From NCBI GenBank assembly GCA_008668235.1, contig RQCP01000014.1, forward strand, positions 31,699-95,698: 64,000 nucleotides of DNA. The letters are read 5' to 3'. The notes beneath the pieces were generated by a model. It made no database searches, had not been told where the DNA came from, and saw only the letters and a program-made list of their open reading frames with translations. The position numbers were made by a program, and so were the translations under genes. This DNA is from Collinsella aerofaciens. GTDB taxonomy: Bacteria > Actinomycetota > Coriobacteriia > Coriobacteriales > Coriobacteriaceae. Below, piece by piece: positions 51,050 through 60,144 of this stretch; the first letter of the stretch is position 1; each line of letters starts with the position of its first letter.

Positions 51050-51792
51050 TGGGAAAGCTCTTCGTGGTGGGAATCGGCCCGGGCGGCCCCGACGGCATGA
51101 CGATTGCGGCCCGGCGTGCGCTCGAGGCGTCCGACGTCGTTGTGGGTTACACGAAATACGTGGAGCTCGCGCTCGCCGCCGTGCCCGACGCGGCGCATCT
51201 CGCGATGCCGATGATGCACGAGGTCGAACGGTGCCGCCTTGCGCTTTCGCGCGCGCAGAGTGGAGAAGCCGTGGCGCTCGTGTGCAGCGGCGACGCGGGC
51301 GTGTACGGCATGGCGAGCCCCGTGCTGGAGCTTGCGGAGGACTACCCCGATGTAGACGTGGAAGTTATCGCCGGGGCCACCGCGGCTCAGAGCGGGTCGG
51401 CGGTGCTCGGCGCCCCGCTTGCCCACGACTTCGCGGTCGTGTCGCTCTCCGACCTGCTCACGCCATGGGAGGTCATCGAGCGCAGGCTCGCCGCCGTGGC
51501 GAGCGCCGACTTCTGCATCTGTTTGTACAACCCGCGCAGCAGAAAGCGCGCCGACAGGCTCTCACGCGCGGCGAAGATTATGCTCGAATGGAAGGCCCCC
51601 GACACGCTCTGCGGCTGGGTACGTAACATCGGGCGCGAGGGGCAGCAGTCGGGCATGTGCAGGCTCTCCGAGCTGGGGGAGATCGACGCCGACATGTTCA
51701 CCACCGTGTTCGTCGGCAACGCGGACACGAAGCTCGTAGGCGGCCGTATGGTCACGCCGCGCGGGTATCGGGAGATTCCATGCGAAAGGTAA
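51049..51792 (+). CDS. cbiH: Cobalt-factor III / precorrin-3B C17-methyltransferase
   Basis: A 247-residue tetrapyrrole methylase that methylates C17 and contracts the ring. VVGIGPGGPDGMTIAARRAL at the start, VVGYTKYVELA, LVCSGDAGVYGMASPVLEL and PLAHDFAVVSLSDLLTPW identify CbiH/CobJ. AAGGAG lies five bases before ATG 51049, which shares one base with the cbiG stop. No C-terminal extension is present. Confidence 0.94.
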   Translation: MGKLFVVGIGPGGPDGMTIAARRALEASDVVVGYTKYVELALAAVPDAAHLAMPMMHEVERCRLALSRAQSGEAVALVCSGDAGVYGMASPVLELAEDYPDVDVEVIAGATAAQSGSAVLGAPLAHDFAVVSLSDLLTPWEVIERRLAAVASADFCICLYNPRSRKRADRLSRAAKIMLEWKAPDTLCGWVRNIGREGQQSGMCRLSELGEIDADMFTTVFVGNADTKLVGGRMVTPRGYREIPCER

Positions 51793-53129
51793 CGATCATC
51801 GGGGCGGGGCCCGGAAACCCCGACTTGCTCTCGCGCGCGGCGCTCGACGCGATCGACATCGCCGACGTGGTCATCGGCGCTCATCGCGCGCTTGCCGGCA
51901 TCGACGTGCCGCCCGACGTGGTGAGATGCGAGCTCGTGAAGACGGCGGACATCGTCGCCGCGCTCACCGATGCGGCGTCGTGGCAGCGCGCCGTGGTCGT
52001 GATGACGGGCGATGTGGGGCTGTTCAGCGGCGCGCGCCGCCTGGTGGAGGCGCTCTCCGGCGACGCGCAGGTGGACGTGCGCATCATTCCCGGCATAAGC
52101 TCAGCGTCGTATCTCGCCGCGCGCCTCGCGCGTCCATGGCAGGATTGGCGCTTCGCGAGCGCTCACGGCGTGGCGTGCGACATCGTGGCCGAGGCCGAGC
52201 GCTCAGGCGAGCTCTTCCTCGCCACGTCGGGCGGGGACGACCCCTCGCGGCTTTCGGGCGAGCTTGTGCAGGCGGGCTTCGGGGACGCGCGCGTGACGGT
52301 GGCCGAGCGCCTGTCGTACCCCAACGAGCGCATCACCTGCGCGACCGCAAGTGAAATCGCAGGTCAGACGTTCGACGACTTGAACGTGATGCTTATCGAG
52401 TTCGCAGGCGGCGCCGGGTCGCCTGTGGGCTCTAGCGCAGCCTCCGAGGCGCCGGCCGGCGCGTCCGCGCCCGCGGCGGCTTCTTCCGCGGCGGACTTTG
52501 CGGGCGCATCCCGCGCCGCGAGCTCCCGCTGGCCGTACGCTTCCTCGGGCATTCCCGACGAGCTTTTCATCCGCGGCGACGTTCCCATGACCAAGCAGGA
52601 GGTGCGCGCCGTCGCGCTCGCGAAGCTGCGCCTTACCGCGACCGACACCGTGTGGGACGTCGGCGCCGGCACGGGGAGCGTGTCGATTGAGGCGGCGCTC
52701 GTCGCGCGAACGGGGTCGGTATGGGCGGTCGAGCGCAACGCGGCCGGCGTGCGGCTCATCCGAGAGAACGCGGATGCATTCGGGTGCGGCAACGTGCATG
52801 CGATCCCCGGTGTCGCCCCCGAAGCGCTCGCGAAACTGCCCGTCCCCGACGCCGTGTTCGTCGGCGGGAGCGCGGGCGAGCTTCCCTCCATCGTGGAGGC
52901 GGCGCTCGAGAAGAACTCGCAGGTTCGCCTGTGCGTGCCATGCGTCACCGTTGAGACGCTCACCGAGGCGTGCGCGCTCCTCTCGGGTTCGCGCTTTAAG
53001 GGGTTCGAGGCGTGCCAGGTGTCGGCCGCCCGCGCCGAGGCTGTAGGCTCGCACCATCTTATGAAGGCGCAAAACCCCGTGTTCCTCGTCAGCGCGCGTG
53101 GTGCAGGTGGGGAAGGCGGCGCCCGGTGA
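51780..53129 (+). CDS. cbiET: Fused precorrin-6Y/7 C5,15-methyltransferase and C12-decarboxylase CbiET
   Basis: A 449-residue two-domain enzyme. Residues 1-205 are the CbiE methylase (VTIIGAGPGNPDLLSRAA, GDVGLFSGARRLVEAL). An Ala/Ser-rich linker of about 50 residues follows. Then comes CbiT, with DELFIRGDVPMTKQEVRAVA and the SAM motif DVGAGTGSVSIEA from Asp293. It adds the C5 and C15 methyls and decarboxylates the C12 side chain. ATG 51780 overlaps cbiH by 13 bases. Confidence 0.94.
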   Translation: MRKVTIIGAGPGNPDLLSRAALDAIDIADVVIGAHRALAGIDVPPDVVRCELVKTADIVAALTDAASWQRAVVVMTGDVGLFSGARRLVEALSGDAQVDVRIIPGISSASYLAARLARPWQDWRFASAHGVACDIVAEAERSGELFLATSGGDDPSRLSGELVQAGFGDARVTVAERLSYPNERITCATASEIAGQTFDDLNVMLIEFAGGAGSPVGSSAASEAPAGASAPAAASSAADFAGASRAASSRWPYASSGIPDELFIRGDVPMTKQEVRAVALAKLRLTATDTVWDVGAGTGSVSIEAALVARTGSVWAVERNAAGVRLIRENADAFGCGNVHAIPGVAPEALAKLPVPDAVFVGGSAGELPSIVEAALEKNSQVRLCVPCVTVETLTEACALLSGSRFKGFEACQVSAARAEAVGSHHLMKAQNPVFLVSARGAGGEGGAR

Positions 53130-54508
53130 GCACGACCATCCCTCGCTTCATGGTCGCTGCGCCCTCGAGCGGGAGCGGCAAGACGGTCGTTACGTGCGCG
53201 CTCCTGCGCGCGCTTGCGCGCCGCGGCCTCGCATGCGCGGCCTTCAAATGCGGCCCCGACTACATTGACCCGCTCTTTCATCGCCGCGTCGTGGGTGCGC
53301 GCTCGGGCAACTTAGACGGCTTCTTCACCGACGCCCCGACGCTGCGCGCCCTGCTCGCACGCGGCGCTGCGGGCGCGGATGTCGCGGTGCTCGAGGGGGC
53401 CATGGGCTTCTACGACGGCATGGCGCCCGGCGTGGCCGATGCGAGCAGCTACCAGCTTGCGTGCGACACGGAAACGCCGGTCGTTTTAGTGGTGAACGGG
53501 CGCGGGGCGTCTTTATCGCTCGCCGCCGTAATCCGCGGCATCGCCGAGTTCCTGCCTTGTGCGAACGTGCGCGGCGTCGTGCTGAACAAGACGAGCGCCG
53601 CTGCCTGCGCCTACGCGAAGCCTGCGATCGAGAAGCACACGGGTGTCGCGGTTTTGGGGAATATCCCCGCCGACGATGCGTTCTCGCTCGAAAGCCGGCA
53701 TTTGGGGCTTGTGACCGCCGACGAGGTCGAGCAGCTCTCCGCGCGCATCGACAAGATGGCCGAGCTGGTGGAAAAGAGCGTCGACGTCGACCGCTTGCTC
53801 GAAATAGCGGCGACGGCACCCGATATCCGCGAGGAACCTTACCGGTTGGAGCCGATCGCGGGAGCGCGGCCCATCGTCGCCGTCGCACGTGACGAGGCGT
53901 TCTCGTTCTACTACGAGGAGAACCTGCGCGCGCTCGAGGACCTGGGTTGCGAGCTGGCCTTTTTCAGCCCCCTGTGTGATAGCGAGTTGCCCCGGGGGAC
54001 AAGCGCCCTCTATCTGGGAGGCGGCTACCCGGAGCTCCATGCGCGGCAGCTCTCCGAGAACGCGCCGATGCGCGAGGCGGTGCGGCGTGCGGTGGAATCC
54101 GGCATGCCGACGGTTGCCGAATGCGGTGGGTTTCTGTACCTGCAGCGCGAAATCTCCGATAGCGAGGGACGGCGCTGGCCTGTTGCGGGCGCCCTTGAGG
54201 GCGCAAGCGAGAACGGGGGAAGGCTGTCCCATTTCGGGTACGTGGACCTCACTTCCCAACGCTACGGGCTCTACGGGCCGCGCGGCACACGCATCCGCGC
54301 GCACGAGTTTCACTACTGGCAGTCCACCTGCCCGGGCGGCGACTTCTGGGCGCAGAAGCCCCGGCGCGACAAGGGCTGGCCGTGCATGACGACCACCCCG
54401 GCCCTGGTTGCGGGCTTCCCGCATGTGTACTATCCTGCGAACCCCGACGTTGCGCGCGCGTTCGCGTCTGCCACAGCGTCGTTCGCAGAGAGGAGACGGC
54501 ATGGCTGA
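53126..54508 (+). CDS. cbiA: Cobyrinate a,c-diamide synthase
   Basis: A 460-residue ATP- and glutamine-dependent amidase for the a and c side chains. The N-terminal P-loop is APSSGSGKT, CGPDYIDPLFH is the synthetase motif, and the C-terminal class I glutaminase has its nucleophile Cys333 in ECGGFLYL. GTG 53126 overlaps the cbiET stop and gives the normal length. The upstream part of the open frame is a shadow. Confidence 0.93.
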   Translation: MSTTIPRFMVAAPSSGSGKTVVTCALLRALARRGLACAAFKCGPDYIDPLFHRRVVGARSGNLDGFFTDAPTLRALLARGAAGADVAVLEGAMGFYDGMAPGVADASSYQLACDTETPVVLVVNGRGASLSLAAVIRGIAEFLPCANVRGVVLNKTSAAACAYAKPAIEKHTGVAVLGNIPADDAFSLESRHLGLVTADEVEQLSARIDKMAELVEKSVDVDRLLEIAATAPDIREEPYRLEPIAGARPIVAVARDEAFSFYYEENLRALEDLGCELAFFSPLCDSELPRGTSALYLGGGYPELHARQLSENAPMREAVRRAVESGMPTVAECGGFLYLQREISDSEGRRWPVAGALEGASENGGRLSHFGYVDLTSQRYGLYGPRGTRIRAHEFHYWQSTCPGGDFWAQKPRRDKGWPCMTTTPALVAGFPHVYYPANPDVARAFASATASFAERRRHG

Positions 54509-55643
54509 AGCAACCGAAACCGCGCTTGCCTGCATCCGCGAGGAAGTCGAGCGCGCGTTTTCGTCGGCGCCGGGCGCCGTGCTCGAAGCCGCGCTCTCCC
54601 GGATCGCGCCCGCAGATGAGTGTGCCCGCGCCGCCGCGTACGCCGCGTGGGATTCCATCGCGCATCCTTTGGGGGGATTGGGCGACTTTGAAGACGCCGT
54701 CGCGCGTATCGCCGCAGCTCAGGGGAGCGCCGAGGTGGCCGAGTTTCCCCGTGCGCTCGCGGTATTCTTCTCCGACAACGGGGTCGTTGCCGAGGGCGTG
54801 TCGCAAAGCGGGCAAGACGTGACGCGAGCCGTCGCGCGCAACATGTGCGAGGGGGCCACGAGCGCCTGCCGCATGGCGGCGTTCGCGGGTGCCGAGGTCG
54901 TGCCCGTCGACGTGGGTATGGCCCGGGGCATAGAAGACGCTCGCATGGTGCGCGCGAACGTGCGGCGGGGGAGCGGCAACATCGCGCACGGCTCCGCCAT
55001 GTCTCGCGATGGGGCCGTGCGCGCGATCGAGGTCGGAATCGCCGTCGCGTGCGGGCTTGCCCGCGCCGGCGTGCGCCTTCTCGCCGCGGGCGAGATGGGC
55101 ATCGGCAACACGACCACCTCGGCGGCGGTGGCCGCAGTGCTCATCCGAGCGGACGCGCGGAGCCTCGTCGGGCGCGGCGCGGGGCTCTCGGACACCTCGC
55201 TCGCGCGCAAGCGCGACGTGGTCGAGCGCGCTATCGACGCGAACTCGCCCGATCCCGCCGACCCGATCGACGTGCTCTCGAAGGTGGGCGGCTTCGACAT
55301 CGCGGCGATGTGTGGCTTCTACCTGGGGGCCGCGGCCTCGAAGGCGCCGGCGCTCCTCGACGGGGTCATATCCTGCACGGCGGCCCTGTGCGCGGTGCGC
55401 CTGTGCCCCAACGCCTTGGGCTACCTCGTGGGCACCCACGCATCTAGCGAACCCGCAAGCCAGGAGCTCCTTCGCGAGCTCGGCATAAAGGCACCCCTCG
55501 ACGCAGGCATGCACTTGGGCGAGGGCGCGGGCGCCATGGCGTATCTGCCCCTTCTGGATTCGGCGCTGCGCGTGTACCGGGATGGGAAGACGTTCACGGC
55601 GACTGGCATGGCTGCTTACGAGCATTTCGAGGCCGGGAAATGA
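54501..55643 (+). CDS. cobT: Nicotinate-nucleotide:dimethylbenzimidazole phosphoribosyltransferase
   Basis: A 380-residue CobT that makes the alpha-ribotide for the lower ligand. FFSDNGVVAEGVSQSGQDVT, GEMGIGNTTTSAAVAA and the C-terminal LDAGMHLGEGAGA with catalytic Glu341 are visible. The base it uses cannot be read from sequence, and no bluB or bza genes are in the window. GAGAGGAGA precedes ATG 54501. It overlaps cbiA and cobU. Confidence 0.93.
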   Translation: MAEATETALACIREEVERAFSSAPGAVLEAALSRIAPADECARAAAYAAWDSIAHPLGGLGDFEDAVARIAAAQGSAEVAEFPRALAVFFSDNGVVAEGVSQSGQDVTRAVARNMCEGATSACRMAAFAGAEVVPVDVGMARGIEDARMVRANVRRGSGNIAHGSAMSRDGAVRAIEVGIAVACGLARAGVRLLAAGEMGIGNTTTSAAVAAVLIRADARSLVGRGAGLSDTSLARKRDVVERAIDANSPDPADPIDVLSKVGGFDIAAMCGFYLGAAASKAPALLDGVISCTAALCAVRLCPNALGYLVGTHASSEPASQELLRELGIKAPLDAGMHLGEGAGAMAYLPLLDSALRVYRDGKTFTATGMAAYEHFEAGK

Positions 55644-56188
55644 CGGTGACGTTCGTTATCGGCGCCGCCGCGAGCGGCAAGAGCGCCTATGCCGAGTCCC
55701 TGTGTCTCGGGCACGACGGCCCCCGCGTGTACCTGGCAACGATGGAGCCCTTCGGGGAAGAGGGCACCCGCCGTATCGCGCGCCATCGGGCGATGCGCGA
55801 GGGCAAGGGGTTTTCCACCCTCGAGCGCACGCGTGACGTGGGCGCCGCAGTGCCCGGGCTTCCGCGCGGCTGCACGCTTCTTTTGGAGGACGTGGGCAAC
55901 CTGGTTGCGAACGAGCTCTTCGCGGAAGGCGGCTTGTCCCCACGTGACCCCGACGCTGTGGCGCGCGAGGTGCTCGGAGGCATCGAACGACTCACTCAGG
56001 CCGCTGCGTATACGGTGGTGGTCTCCGTCGACGTGTTCGCCGATGGGATGCGCTACGATGAGGGGACCGAGGCATGGAGGCGCGCGCTCGCGCGCGTGAA
56101 CGCGGGCGTGGCGGCGCTGGCCGACCGCGCAGTCGAAGTGGTATGTGGGATTCCCGTGTGGATGAAAGGCGAAGGACCTACAAGGTGA
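55640..56188 (+). CDS. cobU: Adenosylcobinamide kinase / guanylyltransferase
   Basis: A 182-residue CobU that phosphorylates adenosylcobinamide and transfers GMP. The P-loop GAAASGKS is at residues 8-15, RIARHR carries the guanylyl-accepting His49, and LLEDVGNLVANELF and VCGIPVWMKG complete the fold. Both kinase and guanylyltransferase residues seem intact, unlike the second CobU-like domain at 56949. Confidence 0.92.
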   Translation: MTVTFVIGAAASGKSAYAESLCLGHDGPRVYLATMEPFGEEGTRRIARHRAMREGKGFSTLERTRDVGAAVPGLPRGCTLLLEDVGNLVANELFAEGGLSPRDPDAVAREVLGGIERLTQAAAYTVVVSVDVFADGMRYDEGTEAWRRALARVNAGVAALADRAVEVVCGIPVWMKGEGPTR

Positions 56189-56952
56189 AGATAGCAGAGG
56201 CAATTGGCGCGGCGTTCGGAACGTTCTCGCGCATCCCCGTCCCGAAATCGGCCTGGACCGATTTCGGATCAACCCATGCGCTTGCCGCGTTTCCCCTGGT
56301 GGGCGTTGCGGAAGGCTTCCTCATGACGGCGTGGGGGCACGTGGCGAACCTGCTCGGCGTGCCCGCGACCATCGTCGCGGCCGTGCTCGTGGCGTTGCCT
56401 GTGGCGGTGACGGGAGGCATCCACCTAGACGGGCTCTGCGACACCTCCGATGCGCTTGCAAGTTGGGCCCCGCGCGAGCGAAAGCTCGAGATCATGCACG
56501 ACCCGCGGGCGGGCGCCTTCGGGGTCATCGGTGTTGTCGTGTACCTTATTCTGCAGTTTTCCCTGTTCACCGCGCTGCCGCTTACGGCGGGGGCGTTCCT
56601 CGCGCTTCTGTGCTCGCTCGTGTTCTCCCGCGCGCTTTCGGGGCTCGCCGTAGAATGCTGGCCTGCCGCGCGGGCGGACGGTATGGCCGTGGGGCTCTCG
56701 CCTGCGAAGAAGCGCGCGGCGATCGTCGTGCCGCTTTGCGCTTTCGCTGCGGCTTCGGCTGCAGGGATGGTCGCGTGCGCTCAGGCCGCCGGCGCCCTTA
56801 TGGCGGTGGCGGGGCTTTTGGCGCTCGCGTGGTACCGCCATGTTGCCCTGTCCCGCTTCGGCGGGGTGACGGGTGATTTGGCCGGATGGTTTCTGCAATG
56901 GGCCGAGCTCGCGATGCTTGCCATGCTGGTGGCGGGGGGCATGCTCCTATGA
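56185..56952 (+). CDS. cobS: Cobalamin-5'-phosphate synthase
   Basis: A 255-residue integral membrane enzyme that joins adenosylcobinamide-GDP to the alpha-ribotide. GTFSRIPVP at the start, TGGIHLDGLCDTSDAL with its Asp-rich metal motif, and MHDPRAGAFGVIG are typical; about six helices follow. GTG 56185 with GAAGGA upstream is the start and overlaps the cobU stop. It places the final steps at the membrane, with CbiB. Confidence 0.93.
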   Translation: MKIAEAIGAAFGTFSRIPVPKSAWTDFGSTHALAAFPLVGVAEGFLMTAWGHVANLLGVPATIVAAVLVALPVAVTGGIHLDGLCDTSDALASWAPRERKLEIMHDPRAGAFGVIGVVVYLILQFSLFTALPLTAGAFLALLCSLVFSRALSGLAVECWPAARADGMAVGLSPAKKRAAIVVPLCAFAAASAAGMVACAQAAGALMAVAGLLALAWYRHVALSRFGGVTGDLAGWFLQWAELAMLAMLVAGGMLL

Positions 56953-57950
56953 TGCTCGTGGTAGGTGGCGCGCATTCGGGGAAGAGGACCTTCGTGCGCG
57001 AAAAGCTCGGGTTCGCGGCGGATGATTTCGTCGACGCGGCGCAGCTTGCGGAGGGCGGTGTGCCCGCGGCTTTTGCCGGCCGTGTCGCGTACCGTGCTGA
57101 GGAACTCGTACGCGCGCTCGACGCTGACCGGGCGCTCGAGCGGCTGATCGGCTTCGACGCAGTGATTCTGTCCTTGGTCGGCTCGGGGGTCGTCCCCATG
57201 CGTGCGGAAGACGCCCAATGGCGCGAGCGCGCGGGGCGTCTGGGATGCGCGCTCGCTGCGCACGCCGACGTCGTCGTGCACATGACGTGCGGGATTCCCC
57301 AGGTCATCAAAGGAAACCTTACCGATGCGCCTCGAGGGACGCAGGGCGCGGGCGCGCCTTTGGAAGTCGTCTTCGTGCGCCATGGTGCCACGGCGGGCAC
57401 GGAAGACCATCGCTACAGCGGGGCGGGCACCGACGAGCCCCTTTCGAGTGCGGGCGAGCGCGCTTTGCGCGAGCTCGCGTGCGATCGTGACGTGTTCCGT
57501 GTTATCACGAGTGGCATGGCCCGCACCGACCAGACGGCACGCATCCTCTTCCCGAATGCGGAGCTTATGGCATGCCTCGGTCTGCGCGAGATGGATTTCG
57601 GTGACTTCGAGGGGCGAAGCGCCGCCGAGCTTAAAGAGGATGCGCGCTACCGCGCCTGGGTAGACTCCTGGTGCGAGACGCGCTGCCCGCATGGCGAGGG
57701 CAAGAGCGATTTCACCCGCCGCGTCGTCGCGGCGTTTCGGGAGGCGTGCGAATCGGAGCGCGCCCAGGGGAGTGGGCGCGCCGTCTTCGTCGTTCACGCG
57801 GGTACCGTGAAAGCGCTGCTTTCCGAGCTTGCTGTCCCGAAAATGGAATACTTCGACGTGCATACCGAGCCGGGCGGCGCATGGGCCGCCACCTGGGATG
57901 GGCGCTGCCTTCGCGACGTTCGCCCCGCTTCGGGGGGCGATGCCCGGTGA
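56949..57950 (+). CDS. CobU-like domain fused to CobC-type histidine phosphatase
   Basis: A 333-residue fusion. Residues 1-125 look like a second CobU: P-loop GGAHSGKR, the REELGRL-type WRERAGRLGCALAAHADVV and a terminal MTCGIPQVIKG. The RxxRH motif that carries GMP is missing, so only a kinase or a non-catalytic role is likely. Residues of about 138-333 are a histidine phosphatase (FVRHGATAG, His145) like CobC, which removes the 5'-phosphate of cobalamin or alpha-ribazole. ATG 56949 overlaps cobS. Confidence 0.85.
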   Translation: MMLVVGGAHSGKRTFVREKLGFAADDFVDAAQLAEGGVPAAFAGRVAYRAEELVRALDADRALERLIGFDAVILSLVGSGVVPMRAEDAQWRERAGRLGCALAAHADVVVHMTCGIPQVIKGNLTDAPRGTQGAGAPLEVVFVRHGATAGTEDHRYSGAGTDEPLSSAGERALRELACDRDVFRVITSGMARTDQTARILFPNAELMACLGLREMDFGDFEGRSAAELKEDARYRAWVDSWCETRCPHGEGKSDFTRRVVAAFREACESERAQGSGRAVFVVHAGTVKALLSELAVPKMEYFDVHTEPGGAWAATWDGRCLRDVRPASGGDAR

Positions 57951-58924
57951 TGACGATTCTTGCCGTCGCCGTCGGGTTCGCGGCCGACCTTGCCTTCGGC
58001 GACCCGCGCTGGCTTCCCCATCCCGTCGTCGCCATGGGGCGCGCGATCACGTGGGCCGAAGGCCGCCTGCGGGGCGCATTCCCGCAAACGTCCGCGGGCA
58101 CGCGCGCCGCAGGGCTTGTGCTCGCCGTGGCGCTTCCGCTTGCGTGTGGGCTTTTGACCTGGGGAATCCTGCAGCTTTGCGGCATGGTTCACCCCGGCTT
58201 GCGCTTCGGGGTCGAGGCATGGGCGAGCTATCAGATTCTCGCGGCATGCGAGCTGCGCCGCCAGAGCCTGGCCGTGGCCCGCGCGTTCTCGAAGGGTGGC
58301 CTTGTCGCGGCGCGCGAAGCCGTTGGGCTCATCGTGGGACGCGACACGTCTGTTCTCGACGAGCAGGGCGTCGCGCGTGCCGCCGTGGAAACGGTGGCGG
58401 AGAACGCGAGCGACGGCGTCATCGCGCCGCTTTTCTACCTTATGATCGGGGGTGTGCCCTTGGGCATGGCGTACAAGGCGGTGAACACGCTCGACAGCAT
58501 GGTGGGCTACAAAAACGAGCGCTACATCGACTTCGGCTGCGCCTCGGCGCGCCTCGACGATGCGGTGAACTGGATTCCCTCGCGCTTATCGGCCCTGCTG
58601 ATGATCGCCGTGTGCCCGATCGTCGGGCTCGACGCGCGCGGGGCGGCGCGCATCTGGCGCCGCGACAGGCGTCGCCATGCGAGCCCGAACGCGGCGCAGA
58701 CCGAGTCGGCGTGCGCGGGCGCGCTCGGGCTGCGCCTGGCAGGACCCGCGGTGTATTTCGGCAAGCTCGTTGAGAAACCGACGATAGGCGACGCGTCCCG
58801 CGAAATCGAGTGGGGCGACATCGCCCGGGCGACAAGGCTCATGCTCGCCGCGTCCGTATGCGCGCTCGTCTTGTTCGGCGCCGCGCGCGAGGCGGTCGTG
58901 CTCGCCGTGGGGGCGATGGCATGA
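57950..58924 (+). CDS. cbiB: Adenosylcobinamide-phosphate synthase CbiB
   Basis: A 324-residue membrane protein that attaches aminopropanol (phosphate) to adenosylcobyric acid. DLAFGDPRWLPHPVVAMGR near the N-terminus, ETVAENASDGVIAPLFY and MVGYKNERYIDFG are family hallmarks. ATG 57950 overlaps the stop of the CobC fusion. The longer upstream frame is a shadow. Confidence 0.93.
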   Translation: MTILAVAVGFAADLAFGDPRWLPHPVVAMGRAITWAEGRLRGAFPQTSAGTRAAGLVLAVALPLACGLLTWGILQLCGMVHPGLRFGVEAWASYQILAACELRRQSLAVARAFSKGGLVAAREAVGLIVGRDTSVLDEQGVARAAVETVAENASDGVIAPLFYLMIGGVPLGMAYKAVNTLDSMVGYKNERYIDFGCASARLDDAVNWIPSRLSALLMIAVCPIVGLDARGAARIWRRDRRRHASPNAAQTESACAGALGLRLAGPAVYFGKLVEKPTIGDASREIEWGDIARATRLMLAASVCALVLFGAAREAVVLAVGAMA

Positions 58925-60144
58925 GGGAAGACCACGCTGTGCCCCGGGCTGCCGGGGGAATCCTGCGCGCCCGTATGCATGGGGGCAGCTCGCAATCGCT
59001 CGGCATCGCTTGCGAAGGGGGCGCCTCCGACCTCATTGACTTCTCGGTGAACGTGAATCCGGCAGGCCCCTCGCCGCGCGCCGTCGCCGCAGCTTGCAAA
59101 GCGCTTTCTCGAATCGACGCCTACCCCGATAGGGAAAGTCTCGCCCTCGTTCGCGCCCTAGCGCGCGCCCAGGGCATTCCCGAAGATACTATCGTCTGCG
59201 GCGCGGGCGCGTCCGACATCATCTGGCGGCTCGCCGCGGCGGTACGCCCGAAACGCATCGTCGTGTGCGCGCCGACGTTCTCTGAATATGCGGAGGCGGC
59301 ATCGTACTACGGTGCATGCGTGCAGGAGTTCCCGCTCTCCGAGGCGGACGACTTCGACGTGCCCGCCTCCTTCGCTCGCGCGATCGAGGGGCCGGGAGAC
59401 GTGGCGTACCTCTGCAATCCGAACAACCCGACGGGGCGCCTCGTCGACCCCCACGTGATCGATACCGCGGCTTGCCGCTGCGAGCAGGTGGGCGCGCTGC
59501 TCGTCGTGGACGAGTGCTTCCTCGGATTTGCGCCCGACGCCCGCGAAAGGAGCGTGGCCGCACGCGCCGCGTGTTCGCGCCATGTGGCCGTGCTCTCCGC
59601 GTTCACCAAGCTCTACGGAATGGCGGGGTTGCGGTTGGGATATCTGATCAGCGGAAACGCCCAACTCATCGAGGGGATTCGCCGGGCGGGGCAGGCGTGG
59701 CCCGTCTCCTCGGTCGCCGAGGCCGCGGGCATCGCCGCCCTGGAGGACGTCGAATACGTCTCGCGCACGCGCGATGTATTGGCGGGCGAGCGAGCGTGGC
59801 TTTCCCACGAGCTCTCCTCGCTCGGGCTTTCCGTCGTGCCGTCGGATGCGAACTTCCTTTTAGTCCGCACGCCGGCGAAAGACATCCCCGAGCGCCTGTA
59901 TAAACAGGGGGTTTTGGTCCGCACATGCGACTCGTTTTCGATACTGTCCCGTTTCTGGTGCCGCGTCGCCGTGCGCACGCACAAGGAGAATGCCCGGCTT
60001 GCGATGGCGTTCAGCCGCGCGCTTCGGGCGGAAGGCGCATCGGGCGAAGGCGAACCCGACGAACGGGGCGGCGCTTCTTGCAGCGGCGCTATGGCGGGCG
60101 CGGATGGCCGAGGCTCGGCGAAGGAGGTCGATACCCGTGGGTAG
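58921..60144 (+). CDS. cobD: Threonine-phosphate decarboxylase CobD (PLP aminotransferase fold)
   Basis: A 407-residue PLP enzyme supplying aminopropanol phosphate. ARMHGGSSQSLG and DFSVNVNPAGPSP open the fold; CNPNNPTGRLVDP and SAFTKLYGMAGLRLGYL with PLP-lysine Lys230 follow. HisC-like aminotransferases are the nearest alternative, but the gene lies between cbiB and cbiP. The last 40 residues form a Gly/Ala/Glu-rich tail beyond the usual end. It overlaps cbiB by four bases and cbiP by eight. Confidence 0.9.
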   Translation: MREDHAVPRAAGGILRARMHGGSSQSLGIACEGGASDLIDFSVNVNPAGPSPRAVAAACKALSRIDAYPDRESLALVRALARAQGIPEDTIVCGAGASDIIWRLAAAVRPKRIVVCAPTFSEYAEAASYYGACVQEFPLSEADDFDVPASFARAIEGPGDVAYLCNPNNPTGRLVDPHVIDTAACRCEQVGALLVVDECFLGFAPDARERSVAARAACSRHVAVLSAFTKLYGMAGLRLGYLISGNAQLIEGIRRAGQAWPVSSVAEAAGIAALEDVEYVSRTRDVLAGERAWLSHELSSLGLSVVPSDANFLLVRTPAKDIPERLYKQGVLVRTCDSFSILSRFWCRVAVRTHKENARLAMAFSRALRAEGASGEGEPDERGGASCSGAMAGADGRGSAKEVDTRG

